33,527 nucleotides of DNA from a virus: the IMG/VR virus record IMGVR_UViG_3300048550_000514, positions 1 through 33,527 of that record. One strand, written 5' to 3'. A program made the translations under genes and the position numbers. The notes beneath the pieces are model-generated. The model was not told the DNA's origin. It saw only the letters and a list, made by a program, of their open reading frames with translations, and made no database searches. Below are positions 12,611 through 21,566 of the stretch, piece after piece. The stretch's first letter is position 1; each line of letters opens with the position of its first letter.

Positions 12611-13236
12611 GCTTTTTGTGGAACATAAACCTCAACGTTATCAGGTAGTTGGATTTTAGATTTATTATGAATGTGGTGAAGGACAAACTGAGTGTTCTTG
12701 AACTCTCCAAAAATACCGTTCCAGATAGGTCTCCACCTGTCTGCTAGTCTCACGTTATTAGTAGCACCTCTGTCTGAGTTTAAAACAAAGTCTGTGTAGC
12801 TTCTCATGTTCATATCAAATATGGAATCAAATCCGTACATGTGAAGAATGTCAGGCTTCAGTCTGTTTGCAGTATAGTGTACTGCCATATGTCCACAGTT
12901 AAAGTTCGTGTACATATTACCTTCATTTTCATTTGGAAATAGTTTTGTGTATGGCGGTAAAACTGTATAGAACTCTTTGATCTTGTGACCAAAGCGCATC
13001 TTAAAGATTTCATTTCTTGTATACCAGATCTTAGGTCTATACCCTAGCACCCAATCCCCCGGGATCTCTACACTTCCTTCTGTGAGTGCAGCAGACATTT
13101 TGAAGTCTACGATACAAGAAGCATATAGATTTTCAATAGCCATTGGGGGTTGATTGCAAGCTACTTTGATACCCTTCGCAGGTCTATATAACTGTGCTTG
13201 ATCGCCGTTACCTATCACATGTGCTGTTCTGCTCAT
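12607..13236 (-). CDS. Putative Rossmann-type transferase of the glycan cluster
   Basis: This 209-residue protein starts at the ATG at 13236, which forms ATGA with the upstream stop. It opens MSRTAHVIGNGDQAQLYRPA, a VIGNG nucleotide-loop-like start reminiscent of DUF115/GT42 sialyltransferase-type proteins, and contains LHMYGFDSIFD and TQFVLHHIHN later. This suggests a nucleotide-sugar-binding fold but is not proof. It is the last gene of the glycan cluster, coupled to a DxD glycosyltransferase. Confidence 0.5.
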   Translation of the reverse strand: MSRTAHVIGNGDQAQLYRPAKGIKVACNQPPMAIENLYASCIVDFKMSAALTEGSVEIPGDWVLGYRPKIWYTRNEIFKMRFGHKIKEFYTVLPPYTKLFPNENEGNMYTNFNCGHMAVHYTANRLKPDILHMYGFDSIFDMNMRSYTDFVLNSDRGATNNVRLADRWRPIWNGIFGEFKNTQFVLHHIHNKSKIQLPDNVEVYVPQKA

Positions 13237-13925
13237 CGTTTCCAATAATCCTTAATCCATTTCTGAGGTTCGTAAATAGCCATAGGAGTTGCTATAGTCT
13301 CAGTCATTGCCTGTTCAATACTTGGTCTTCCATGAAATCCTACAATAGAAGTTTCCCTCTTTAGTTTGTTAGGGTACACGTCATACTTATATGACTTCAA
13401 CGCATCAGGATATTTGTACTGAAGAAGTGTTCTTTGATAAGGATTGATTATGGTGCTGAGATATTCTCCATCTCCACGATAAGTATCAACCACTCTATCA
13501 AAACTTAATACGAATTCTGACCATATAAAAGACACAGGATCAAAATCCCAAGACATTATACCCGTCTGTAAAACATTCTTTAGATGTGGCTGATGTTTAT
13601 TTACGGCACCGACATCTTCAACACCCATGAACCATGATCGATCATTCAACAACCAATCAAGGTTTCCCGTAATCACTGTGTCTAGATCAAGATAAATCAT
13701 ACGATTACTTACTTTATTAGCGGGGTCGAAAAGTTGAAGTTTGTTCCACCACCCTTCATAACCGGGCTTAAGAATTTTTGTCTCTACATTAGGAATAGAC
13801 CTATCAGTGTAGCAAACAAATTTATGAGGAACTGTGGTATTTCTTTCTATAGATGCTTTTAGGTTATACACATAATCTAAAGAAAACTTACTACCCCAAT
13901 ATACACAGCTTACTGTTACAGTCAT
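13233..13925 (-). CDS. GT-A glycosyltransferase (GT8-like, DxD)
   Basis: This 230-residue protein begins MTVTVSCVYWGSKFSLDYVY. It has the metal and nucleotide-sugar motif YLDLDTVITGNLDWLL with DLD at about 80-82. Downstream WWNKLQLFD, QTGIMSWDF and VGFHGRPS fit the GT8-like GT-A order (substrate loop, then a C-terminal HGxP-type metal ligand). The ATG at 13925 is favoured over the one at 13934 because AGAGG is 9 bp before it and 0 bp before the other. It is coupled at both ends. Confidence 0.8.
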   Translation of the reverse strand: MTVTVSCVYWGSKFSLDYVYNLKASIERNTTVPHKFVCYTDRSIPNVETKILKPGYEGWWNKLQLFDPANKVSNRMIYLDLDTVITGNLDWLLNDRSWFMGVEDVGAVNKHQPHLKNVLQTGIMSWDFDPVSFIWSEFVLSFDRVVDTYRGDGEYLSTIINPYQRTLLQYKYPDALKSYKYDVYPNKLKRETSIVGFHGRPSIEQAMTETIATPMAIYEPQKWIKDYWKR

Positions 13926-13926
13926 A

Positions 13927-14574
13927 TCAAACATCCTCTATAATATAATCCTTGTTATACATATGCTTTGCTAAACACCCTTGAGTTTTTTGGATGGTAG
14001 TAAAGCTTTCTCGCACTTCTACAGGCCAAGGATAGTACTCTTGCAGAAATGGAAAGCTATGTATATTTAAAAACACATCAGTTGGACCCGCTTCTAATCT
14101 AGCCCTTTCCACCAATTCCTTTGCTCCCTTAGGATTTAACCTGTAGGCGTGAGCACCAGGAAAGTATTTCTTAGAAGTCAGAGAATTTGTTCCTAGAGAA
14201 CTAGGTGTTATCCACTTTCCATAAGATGGTTTACCAATAGATATACAACCATTATAACTCATTTCAGGAATAGGATCAACAACTACAGCATCATGTTCAA
14301 AGATAGTAATTTCTTCGTTACATTCCATGGAGAACTGCCAAAGAGAAAAGTGCGAACAAAAGGCTGCTCTGGCATTATCTTCTCTAGAAAACTTATTGTT
14401 GTTAAAGGCTAAATCGTTTATCTTTTGTTCTTTGATAAACTCTTTAGACTCCGAAGGTACAAACGCATCATAGTAGTCCACTTCTAAGCCAAACTTAGCA
14501 GCAGACTGTATACATTTCTGTGCGGCTTCTACAGACTTATCATTTTCACGAATAGTAATAACAAAATTTTTCAT
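13927..14574 (-). CDS. GT25-like glycosyltransferase
   Basis: This 215-residue protein has N-terminal MKNFVITIRENDKSVEAAQK, the AFCSHFSLWQFSMECN segment and IFEHDAVVVDP with EHD at 93-95. The GAHAYRLNPKGAKELVERA segment matches the acceptor-side helix of GT25 proteins. It is one of three full GT25-like genes in the cluster. AAGG precedes the ATG at 14574. Confidence 0.75.
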   Translation of the reverse strand: MKNFVITIRENDKSVEAAQKCIQSAAKFGLEVDYYDAFVPSESKEFIKEQKINDLAFNNNKFSREDNARAAFCSHFSLWQFSMECNEEITIFEHDAVVVDPIPEMSYNGCISIGKPSYGKWITPSSLGTNSLTSKKYFPGAHAYRLNPKGAKELVERARLEAGPTDVFLNIHSFPFLQEYYPWPVEVRESFTTIQKTQGCLAKHMYNKDYIIEDV

Positions 14575-14576
14575 AA

Positions 14577-15413
14577 CTAACCTTGTGTTGTTGAAGATAT
14601 ACCTTGAAGTTCTGATACAAATGGATATATTTGTTTTAATTGATATGATAATAGTTGCTTACACATCAAAGCATCATTAGGCCATAGACCGTATTTCTCA
14701 ACTAAGTCTAAAAGATTCCTTGCCACATTAGGGGTAATAAGATATGCAGAATTACCTGCCAATCCTTGAGGTACATACTCGTTACTATCCACCCAAGGCG
14801 CATCAACAACCTGATATTCTCCAAATGTGTTTTTTACAGATTTACTTTGATCTAAAACACCTTGCATATAGGTTGACCAATTTCTTGTGGCACCTTTTGG
14901 GCTGTTTAATCCTATAATTCCATACTTAAGTAATTCTTTGCTATCACGAACAGGAGTGCCGTAAGGATTAAATGTTCTTTTAATTAAAGCATCGTGCTCT
15001 AAAACAATGATAGGCATTCTTCCTGCTGTCGCAATCAACCAACATCTCATATGAGAAACTAGACAAGACATAACCTTATCAATATTTTTAGCATTATATC
15101 CAGTGAGGTGTAGACCACTTTTAATATCTATTCTGCTTTCACCCGCTAAAGGATAAGTCCAATCAGATTTGGACATGCCGAAAAGTTTTAAATCTTCTTC
15201 TAAAGTCTCAGGTGTTGTTGCTGGCATAATGAACGGGTCCATCAGACTTTTAGTGTCCTTTATAGATTTCACAACCTTTCTCATACCTGCAGTCGAGCTT
15301 GATGAATTTATATCAGAAATTATAAACGTAGTTACTAAACCTAAAAACTTTTCAGTTTTTCTAGTTGGAATAGTTTTGCTTCTATGACCGTCTAGTTCTT
15401 CAATTAAAGACAT
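14577..15413 (-). CDS. GT25-like glycosyltransferase, long form
   Basis: At 278 residues this is the longest GT25-like protein here. It has CLVSHMRCWLIATAGRMP, then IIVLEHDALI with EHD at 139-141, and NSAYLITPNVARNLLDLVEK near the end. The extra length is at the N-terminus and after EHD, where NSPKGATRNWSTYMQG forms an insertion. The donor and acceptor cannot be read from sequence. Confidence 0.7.
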   Translation of the reverse strand: MSLIEELDGHRSKTIPTRKTEKFLGLVTTFIISDINSSSSTAGMRKVVKSIKDTKSLMDPFIMPATTPETLEEDLKLFGMSKSDWTYPLAGESRIDIKSGLHLTGYNAKNIDKVMSCLVSHMRCWLIATAGRMPIIVLEHDALIKRTFNPYGTPVRDSKELLKYGIIGLNSPKGATRNWSTYMQGVLDQSKSVKNTFGEYQVVDAPWVDSNEYVPQGLAGNSAYLITPNVARNLLDLVEKYGLWPNDALMCKQLLSYQLKQIYPFVSELQGISSTTQG

Positions 15414-15418
15414 TGCTT

Positions 15419-15994
15419 CTATTTCCTTTTTAAGACCGTATATCCAACGTTCTGTTCATTTCTCTCAACGATTTGCCAAGGATAATCTAGACAAAAGTTT
15501 TGCATACAATCATACAGTCTGTTGTCTTTTTTCCCATGCAAGATGCTTGTATCGTGTGCTATGATATATTTATACGTATTAGAATGGTGTAAACGTAACT
15601 CTTGTATCATATGATTAGGATGATGTAAAGAGTCAATCATTAGCATATCTGTTTTGGCAGTTGACTTCATACTAAGAGAACTTACCTCTAAAACAGTTAG
15701 GTCAATATCATATTTTTCGGCATACGTTTCAGCAAGTGGTTTCAAGAACTTTTGATACCTACTAGTATCAATATCTACTAACTGAACGCTCTCTGGTTTA
15801 CAAAGTAAGGCAGTAGAGGCAGTGCCACCCTGATGTGTACCAAGTTCCATATAAGATTTACACTCTGGGATATACTTTTTAATAGCGTTATGAATGGCGC
15901 AATAGTGTTCCCCGTGTGCTTCTTCCTGCTGTCGTATGATTTCACTATTAAATTCTTCTAATGAAGTCACATGTCCTAGTTCAGAGTTTATCAT
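15419..15994 (-). CDS. Class I SAM methyltransferase
   Basis: This 191-residue protein has motif I SYMELGTHQGGTASTALL (48-65), VQLVDIDTSRY at the end of strand 2 and DMLMIDSLHH (motif IV). It resembles the Methyltransf_24 class often found with sugar or rhamnosyl O-methyltransferases. A second member is at 23991-24596. One base separates its ATG from the stop of the epimerase gene. Confidence 0.75.
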   Translation of the reverse strand: MINSELGHVTSLEEFNSEIIRQQEEAHGEHYCAIHNAIKKYIPECKSYMELGTHQGGTASTALLCKPESVQLVDIDTSRYQKFLKPLAETYAEKYDIDLTVLEVSSLSMKSTAKTDMLMIDSLHHPNHMIQELRLHHSNTYKYIIAHDTSILHGKKDNRLYDCMQNFCLDYPWQIVERNEQNVGYTVLKRK

Positions 15995-15995
15995 T

Positions 15996-16853
15996 CTATA
16001 CCTCGTATTTTATAGCGTCAATGCACATATCTTCAAGTGATTTTTTTTGTTCGAAATATTTGGATTTTGTCGGAACAGTAGATACATCGATATCACCATC
16101 TCTTCTTGGTCCTTCAATTACTTCAAAGTTTACTCTAGATACATTAGACATAGTATCTATAACCTCTCTCACAGAATATCCATCAGGTGATCCTAGACAG
16201 TCAATCTCATTGGTCGGCTCGTTCTCAGTGATCCTTAAAAGAGAGTCTACTATGTCTTTGACATGCGTATAGTTCCTTATGCACGTACCATCTCTAGTGT
16301 CAAAATCTGTTCCATGAATATACAACTTATCAAACTTACCATTTACAACTGCTGCTGCCCTACGTATTAGATGACTATATTCATCATCATACTTTTGCAT
16401 TCCATCATTTCCACTAACATTATAAAATCTAACCAAGCTACACTTATTGTTGAACTGTTTGGCTATAAGCTCACCTGCATGTTTAGATCCTGCATAAGGA
16501 TTACTAGCAGGTTCGAAAGCACTACCTGTAGAGCAATATACGAAATGATTACACGGCGCTGCATCTATCACGTTTTTAGTTCCAACTACATTTGTCAAGT
16601 AGTAATCGTATGGATCTTTTACTGAGTTAGGAACTTTAGTTTTTGCTGCAATGTGAATAACTTTATCTATACCCACTATTTTGTTTGTGATGGGTTTGCG
16701 GATATCCCACTCTAAAGTATTCGCAGAATATTTTGTTAAATCGTTCTGCGAAAGATTATAATCTGTTGCCACAATAGTATGTCCTGCTTCTGAAGCTGCT
16801 TTTACAAAGTGTGCTCCAATATACCCTGTTGCGCCTGTAACAAAAAGTCTCAT
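15996..16853 (-). CDS. NAD-dependent sugar epimerase (GalE-like SDR)
   Basis: This 285-residue extended SDR has MRLFVTGATGYIGAHFVKA with GxxGxxG at 7-13, HIAAKT, YCSTGS and the catalytic pair Y120-x-x-x-K124 (YAGSK). It also has DGTCIRNYTHVKDI, a close match to the DGTxxRDYIHVxD signature of UDP-glucose 4-epimerases. It is shorter than GalE (about 330-340), mainly in the C-terminal substrate domain. It probably interconverts UDP-hexoses to feed the neighbouring glycosyltransferases. Confidence 0.85.
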   Translation of the reverse strand: MRLFVTGATGYIGAHFVKAASEAGHTIVATDYNLSQNDLTKYSANTLEWDIRKPITNKIVGIDKVIHIAAKTKVPNSVKDPYDYYLTNVVGTKNVIDAAPCNHFVYCSTGSAFEPASNPYAGSKHAGELIAKQFNNKCSLVRFYNVSGNDGMQKYDDEYSHLIRRAAAVVNGKFDKLYIHGTDFDTRDGTCIRNYTHVKDIVDSLLRITENEPTNEIDCLGSPDGYSVREVIDTMSNVSRVNFEVIEGPRRDGDIDVSTVPTKSKYFEQKKSLEDMCIDAIKYEV

Positions 16854-16863
16854 TAGTTATCTC

Positions 16864-17676
16864 TCATGAATATAGTTCAAATTTCCATTTGCTTTGAGGG
16901 AGGTTTACAATTTCATAAAGACTTTGTTCATCCCATTTATGTCCGGTCATTTGTACGTGGACTAATTTAGTATTTTTATTTCGCTCATCGTTTATCTTAT
17001 TAGCTAATGATAATGGGCCTCTTACGTAATGCACTTGAGAGTTCCATCCATTATTCATTTCTCTAAAGTCTATGTTACTGTTTGCACATACCATTAAATG
17101 AAAATAGTTTTGATCTACAGTATAGAATCTTCCAAACCCTTTATTTCTCATGAAGTCAATATATTCTTGAAACGGCATCCACTTCTTTGCTTTTTCAATT
17201 CCTTCTTTTGTAAAGACCACCATTCCAGCGTTATATACTTTTAAGTTTTGATCTTCATCTCTTGGGAGACTGACCCCCCAATTTTGTTTTACTACAGAAG
17301 CCCACCTTTCATCGTTCTCTCTATTTATGTGCCCCCCAACAGTAACTGTTGCTCTTTGTTTACCTTGAAAAGGTTCTGTGCATGCACCTATGTCGCCAAT
17401 ATCTTCTTCAAATATATTTTCATTCAAATTATGTACAGGAAAAACATCTAAATCTACTGACAGTACTTTATCATACTTTAGAAATCTATCATCTATTATT
17501 GGATTTAACCATTCAAAGTACATAGGAACATCACATATTTTACTGGCAATGTTTGGATTTAAATCGAGTATATATTCAGCACCTATTCTTTCTGCATAGG
17601 CTTTCATTAAGTTACTACTAATCTTTGCTTCTTCTGAAAGATCACCTGCCCATACTTGATATATTAAATTTTTCAT
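16864..17676 (-). CDS. GT-A glycosyltransferase (DxD)
   Basis: This 270-residue protein starts MKNLIYQVWAGDLSEEAKIS and has AYAERIGAEYI near 27-36. KVLSVDLDVFPVH follows with DLD at 75-77, and VYNAGMVVFTKEG, YTVDQNYFHL and HVQMTGHKW come later. It is a paralogue of 20156-20956 and, more distantly, 18862-19533. The order nucleotide loop, DxD, NxG, DQ, H is typical of GT8-like enzymes. Confidence 0.75.
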   Translation of the reverse strand: MKNLIYQVWAGDLSEEAKISSNLMKAYAERIGAEYILDLNPNIASKICDVPMYFEWLNPIIDDRFLKYDKVLSVDLDVFPVHNLNENIFEEDIGDIGACTEPFQGKQRATVTVGGHINRENDERWASVVKQNWGVSLPRDEDQNLKVYNAGMVVFTKEGIEKAKKWMPFQEYIDFMRNKGFGRFYTVDQNYFHLMVCANSNIDFREMNNGWNSQVHYVRGPLSLANKINDERNKNTKLVHVQMTGHKWDEQSLYEIVNLPQSKWKFELYS

Positions 17677-17677
17677 T

Positions 17678-18850
17678 TTAAGAACTTATCTTTTCTATTA
17701 GTTGTAGATCTGTTACATCCTTTGATTCATTTCTCGTTTCCTTCATATTCTTTATCACATTTAAAGAAACATATTTGTGTCCATTATAATATAAATGATT
17801 GCGAGGATTATTAACAATATCATCTAAAGTTATTTTATAGAATTTTTCTAAATACTGATTGTGAGTGTCTGTCAATACATTATCATAATCAATAATATCT
17901 AGATCTTTGCAATCTCTTAAACCATATAATGATAAAACACTTGATCCAGTAATAACTGTATTATCACTTGGCTTTGAGGCTTTTAAAAGTTTTACATAGT
18001 TTGGAAATGAAACGTTTTTTCTATTATTGAGAAAGTGGATACTATTATCGTTGAATACTGTTTTGGCTACTCTAATTGCTTCTTCATGCGTATCAGTAAT
18101 ATGAACACAATGGTTGCCAACATTAAATAATGCTCTAATCTTATTTTTCATGTCTTTTACGGTTGCAAGATCTTTTCCATCTATTACTAGAAATCTAACA
18201 TTATTACGCCCCATAAAGCACTGATTGCCTTTTCTTCTTATTCCTTCTTCGTTTGCCCAACCATCAGTAAGATATATTTCTTTCATTAGATTAAGTTGAC
18301 CTTCACTATTTAAGGTTGTATCTGAATGATAAAACAAATTAGAATGTTTGTTGATTACATTCATAACATCTTTCATACGATCAAAACAAATAGGAAATAG
18401 ACAAACGATGTGCGAATTAGATTTAAGTTTAACGTACTCTAATGCTGTCCTTTGTAACATATGTTTCGGCATTCCACCATTTCTTTCAATAAAAAATTCG
18501 TAATTGCTTTCAATACGTGGATTTTCTTTGGGTGTTAAATCTCTAATATTGATAGGTCTTTGCAGATGTAGTGCTGCTGCTAACCTATGAGAACCATTTA
18601 CTATATCTCCATCACTATTTACTGGAACTGGTTCCTCGACTGTATTATTAATTATTGATTTAAATGCATCATCAAAATCTTCAAATCCACTTTTTCTTGG
18701 GGTGCCTTCATAAAACCCATTCCAAACTCTAAGATGTTCTTTGTATAGATTTTTAAAGTATTTGCTAGATAAATTAGAGGCATAAAGATACTTTACAATC
18801 ACATCAAATCTTCTATGCGTTATTAAATTGTTTGGGTTTACTGTTTCCAC
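17678..18850 (-). CDS. ParB-like plus nucleotidyltransferase-like fusion protein
   Basis: This 390-residue protein starts at a GTG (18850) with AAAGGA upstream. Residues 75-95 (PVPVNSDGDIVNGSHRLAAA) match the ParB/sulfiredoxin-type GxHRxxAA motif, a phosphate-binding loop. Near 300-322, TGSSVLSLYGLRDCKDLDII has the GSxxL...DxD pattern (D316, D318) of a nucleotidyltransferase-like domain. The middle part (150-290) is unassigned. It is embedded in the glycan cluster with 11-bp and 1-bp gaps. The biochemical role is unknown; NTP-dependent activation or phosphorylation of a sugar is one guess. Confidence 0.55.
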   Translation of the reverse strand: METVNPNNLITHRRFDVIVKYLYASNLSSKYFKNLYKEHLRVWNGFYEGTPRKSGFEDFDDAFKSIINNTVEEPVPVNSDGDIVNGSHRLAAALHLQRPINIRDLTPKENPRIESNYEFFIERNGGMPKHMLQRTALEYVKLKSNSHIVCLFPICFDRMKDVMNVINKHSNLFYHSDTTLNSEGQLNLMKEIYLTDGWANEEGIRRKGNQCFMGRNNVRFLVIDGKDLATVKDMKNKIRALFNVGNHCVHITDTHEEAIRVAKTVFNDNSIHFLNNRKNVSFPNYVKLLKASKPSDNTVITGSSVLSLYGLRDCKDLDIIDYDNVLTDTHNQYLEKFYKITLDDIVNNPRNHLYYNGHKYVSLNVIKNMKETRNESKDVTDLQLIEKISS

Positions 18851-18861
18851 AATCTTATCCT

Positions 18862-19533
18862 TTACAGTATATCTTGATCAATTAGATATTGATAGTTTTC
18901 TATTTTCTCTCTCTTTGGTCCATTAGGAGTAATCTTGGTTCTGATATGAATAAACCCAGCGTTTTCTGGATTGGGAAGAAAACTACACTGGCACCATTTT
19001 TTGTTAAGATAAGGTTCTCTGGGTCTGAAATTTGACTTCATAGATAAGGTGTGCATTATACCCTCATCTTCAAAATGATATAATTTGTTATAGTTGTTCA
19101 TCCATGTTTCATTACCACCTAACCCTGATCTAAGTTGTATTCTCATTTTTTTAGAAAGCTTATAGATAGCCCCGCCCCAATAAGGATAAATTGCACTAGC
19201 CTGTAATGGATACACTTGAGCTATTTGTCGGTGCAATCTTTTTTGCACATCCTCATAAAGACCTACACCCACCTCTTTAAAAACATTAGTTTTCATTCCT
19301 TTTGGAGTAAACATATCTATGTCAAGCATTAGTACGTCATCATAATCGTCAAACTCTTCATGAAGCATATGAACCTTTTGACAGGGTGATGTAAGATGCT
19401 TTCGAAAAGGCTTACCCGTGATTAGTTTATAATCGGCATTTACTAGTCTAGCATATTCCTGAATATTAGCAATAGATAATTTGTCAAGTTCTCTTAACTC
19501 TCCATCAAAGTGTTGTAGGATAATATTTTTCAT
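18862..19533 (-). CDS. GT-A glycosyltransferase (DxD)
   Basis: This 223-residue protein starts MKNIILQHFDGELRELDKLS and has DDVLMLDIDMFTPKG with DID at 71-73, then IYPYWGGAIYKLSKKMR and GFIHIRTKI. It is the shortest of the three MKN/MKT paralogues. Its ATG overlaps the upstream methyltransferase stop as ATGA. Confidence 0.7.
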   Translation of the reverse strand: MKNIILQHFDGELRELDKLSIANIQEYARLVNADYKLITGKPFRKHLTSPCQKVHMLHEEFDDYDDVLMLDIDMFTPKGMKTNVFKEVGVGLYEDVQKRLHRQIAQVYPLQASAIYPYWGGAIYKLSKKMRIQLRSGLGGNETWMNNYNKLYHFEDEGIMHTLSMKSNFRPREPYLNKKWCQCSFLPNPENAGFIHIRTKITPNGPKREKIENYQYLIDQDIL

Positions 19534-20159
19534 AAGTCTAGCTCCATTTGGCTTTTCTGTTCTGCAGGGGATTGTGCCTCTATAACTGCAGAATGGAATG
19601 CTCTAATATCACCTTCGGTATCAATGTTTTTAAATGCAGATAATCCACTTTCTTGATATTTTTTTTCTCTTACATTAATATAACCTATTTCTTTCATAGT
19701 ATCAATAAGTTCTTGCTTACGCCAAATATATTTGTGCTCACCGCCCTGCCACATAATACCTTCAGCGCACTGATCTTGCATACGCATAAACTCTGTGCCT
19801 TTAGGAGCAAACTTATGTTTTACCACATAAAATTGGTAGTAATGTTTGACCCAAGGGTGATCATCTAAATCGTTATCTTGTCGTAACCACTCTACAAAAT
19901 CCATAGGAGGCCAAACTGTTCTAATAGTTCCAAAAGGTTTCATCACACGTAGCATTTCTTTTAGAAAGTTTATGCCTTGATCTTTTGTGAGATGTTCTAT
20001 GAAATGTTCATTATACACTCCACCATAGGTTTTATCCTTCACGCCTCTCATAGGAAGGTCTGTCATGTCATAGACCATAACTCCCGGCATCTTCACATCA
20101 CGTACAGCATCCCAATTTAATCCACGCTGCTTAGAACCTGCTATTTCTAAAAATCTCAT
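19530..20159 (-). CDS. SAM methyltransferase (Methyltransf_11-like)
   Basis: This 209-residue protein lacks a canonical GxGxG but has MRFLEIAGSKQRGLNWDAVR at the start. Then comes NEHFIEHLTKDQGINFLKEM with LRVMKPFGTIRTVWPP, the 'xxxxEHLxxxxxxxxLxexxRVLKPGGxxR' pattern of SAM-dependent methyltransferases. The SAM loop is degenerate (EIAGSKQRG). ATGA overlaps occur on both sides. Confidence 0.7.
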   Translation of the reverse strand: MRFLEIAGSKQRGLNWDAVRDVKMPGVMVYDMTDLPMRGVKDKTYGGVYNEHFIEHLTKDQGINFLKEMLRVMKPFGTIRTVWPPMDFVEWLRQDNDLDDHPWVKHYYQFYVVKHKFAPKGTEFMRMQDQCAEGIMWQGGEHKYIWRKQELIDTMKEIGYINVREKKYQESGLSAFKNIDTEGDIRAFHSAVIEAQSPAEQKSQMELDL

Positions 20160-20956
20160 CGCATATCCTTTATATCTACTAGCTTGGCAAGCTCTTCAAT
20201 ATTTTCACCTTCCATTGGCAAAACAGTTTTATGAAAGAAATGGATGAAGTGTGCCTCATGAAGTTTTTCATTAGGAACCGCATTATACAGACCATTCCAC
20301 TTCCAATCAAGATGTTTTAATCGCATCTTCTCTTCCCTAACCCAAGTGTTAAGAAGAGTTTGATCTGTAGACCACTTCCATGCACCAAGTCCATCAATGA
20401 ATGGTTTGAATCTAGGTCTCCTTAAAAACTGTGCAGGGGTCTCTCCGTTTAAGTATTTACCCATAGACTTATTCATGAGCATCATGCCCATGTTAAAGAA
20501 CTCAGCACCATGCTTATTCCACTTCCAATCAACATTTTTGATTGTCTGATATTGCATACGTGAGTAGTTTGCAATCTTTGCCATGTATTGATTATTAAGA
20601 GGCATCTCACGTTCAATAACACCTGCGAAGTCATGATCATTGCTGATTTCGTCAAAGATATTTGGTGCGGTTTCTCTTATGTAAATGTCACCATCAATCA
20701 AAGCAATCTTATCATATGACCTGAAATATGCAAAGGCATTTTCTTTTTCATATATAGGAAGAAACCCACCATACTTACCGTAGGATTCGTTTGATCTATT
20801 TGTTTGAAATATATCGGGCTTTATCATAAGAATAGGCTGTCTCTGAACAATATAATCAGCACCTATTCTTTCTGCGTATGCTTTAACTGACGCAGTACAA
20901 AAGTCGTAAAGCTTTTTACGTTTGCCTGTGTATACTTGATAAATCAATGTTTTCAT
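20156..20956 (-). CDS. GT-A glycosyltransferase (DGD variant of DxD)
   Basis: This 266-residue protein starts MKTLIYQVYTGKRKKLYDFC with AYAERIGADYIVQ near 27-38. KIALIDGDIYIRE carries DGD at 88-90, then FFNMGMMLMNKS, WSTDQTLLNTW and AHFIHFFHKT. It is clearly paralogous to 16864-17676. It overlaps the upstream GT25-like gene by 41 bp in another frame; the paralogue's identical N-terminus supports this start. Confidence 0.75.
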   Translation of the reverse strand: MKTLIYQVYTGKRKKLYDFCTASVKAYAERIGADYIVQRQPILMIKPDIFQTNRSNESYGKYGGFLPIYEKENAFAYFRSYDKIALIDGDIYIRETAPNIFDEISNDHDFAGVIEREMPLNNQYMAKIANYSRMQYQTIKNVDWKWNKHGAEFFNMGMMLMNKSMGKYLNGETPAQFLRRPRFKPFIDGLGAWKWSTDQTLLNTWVREEKMRLKHLDWKWNGLYNAVPNEKLHEAHFIHFFHKTVLPMEGENIEELAKLVDIKDMR

Positions 20957-21566
20957 AATCTAAACCTATATAATTTCTTTTTGTAGTGCGGTGATCTATG
21001 GTATTTAGACCATCAAAATTAATCTGTTCTATGTAGAGATAATCGTACATCTTTCTTTGTTTATTAAAATTCAAAACTGAACTTATATGACCATCACTAT
21101 TTCTGTCTACTGGCTTGCAAACTGCTCTTGCAATCAATCTCTCTGCTACAGGTGGAGTAATATAGTATCCTGAACCCGTTGCTAGGAGGTATTTTTCACC
21201 TTCATCTGGTTGTACATAAGATAAAAATTTATACCCTTCTTTTGAAAGATTTGGTAAAGGTTTTCTCAGCATAGAATCGTGCTCTACAATAATAAGTGGA
21301 CCTTCATTCACACATTTACACCACAAATCAAAATGACTATACCAAACAGCCTTTTCTGTAGAAGTAAATTCTCTTTTCTCTCTACCCATTTTTTTTATAG
21401 TAAAAGTTAAATTATTTCTATATGCTAAATCTTTTGGGGTAGTTGCTTTAGAATAATTTATTTTTACTCCAAACTTTTTCCAAGAAGGCAAGACCTCTCT
21501 TACATACATGATTGAAACAGGATGTTCTTCTATTGCAATCATATAAACAGGTGGGGTGTTACTCAT
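20916..21566 (-). CDS. GT25-like glycosyltransferase
   Basis: This 216-residue protein has MIAIEEHPVSIMYVREVLPS, EFTSTEKAVWYSHFDLWCKC and LIIVEHDSMLRKP with EHD at 95-97. GSGYYITPPVAERLIARAV follows. It is the closest relative of the plus-strand gene at 275-910, about 20 kb away. Its last 41 bp overlap the next gene; the first 8 bp overlap the end of the gene before. Confidence 0.75.
   Translation of the reverse strand: MSNTPPVYMIAIEEHPVSIMYVREVLPSWKKFGVKINYSKATTPKDLAYRNNLTFTIKKMGREKREFTSTEKAVWYSHFDLWCKCVNEGPLIIVEHDSMLRKPLPNLSKEGYKFLSYVQPDEGEKYLLATGSGYYITPPVAERLIARAVCKPVDRNSDGHISSVLNFNKQRKMYDYLYIEQINFDGLNTIDHRTTKRNYIGLDYENIDLSSIHRQT

Noticed and set aside
15567-15574. TATAAATA on the minus strand
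   Set aside because: It is inside the methyltransferase gene (Thr-Tyr-Lys-Tyr codons), about 150 bp from the next start, so probably a coincidence.
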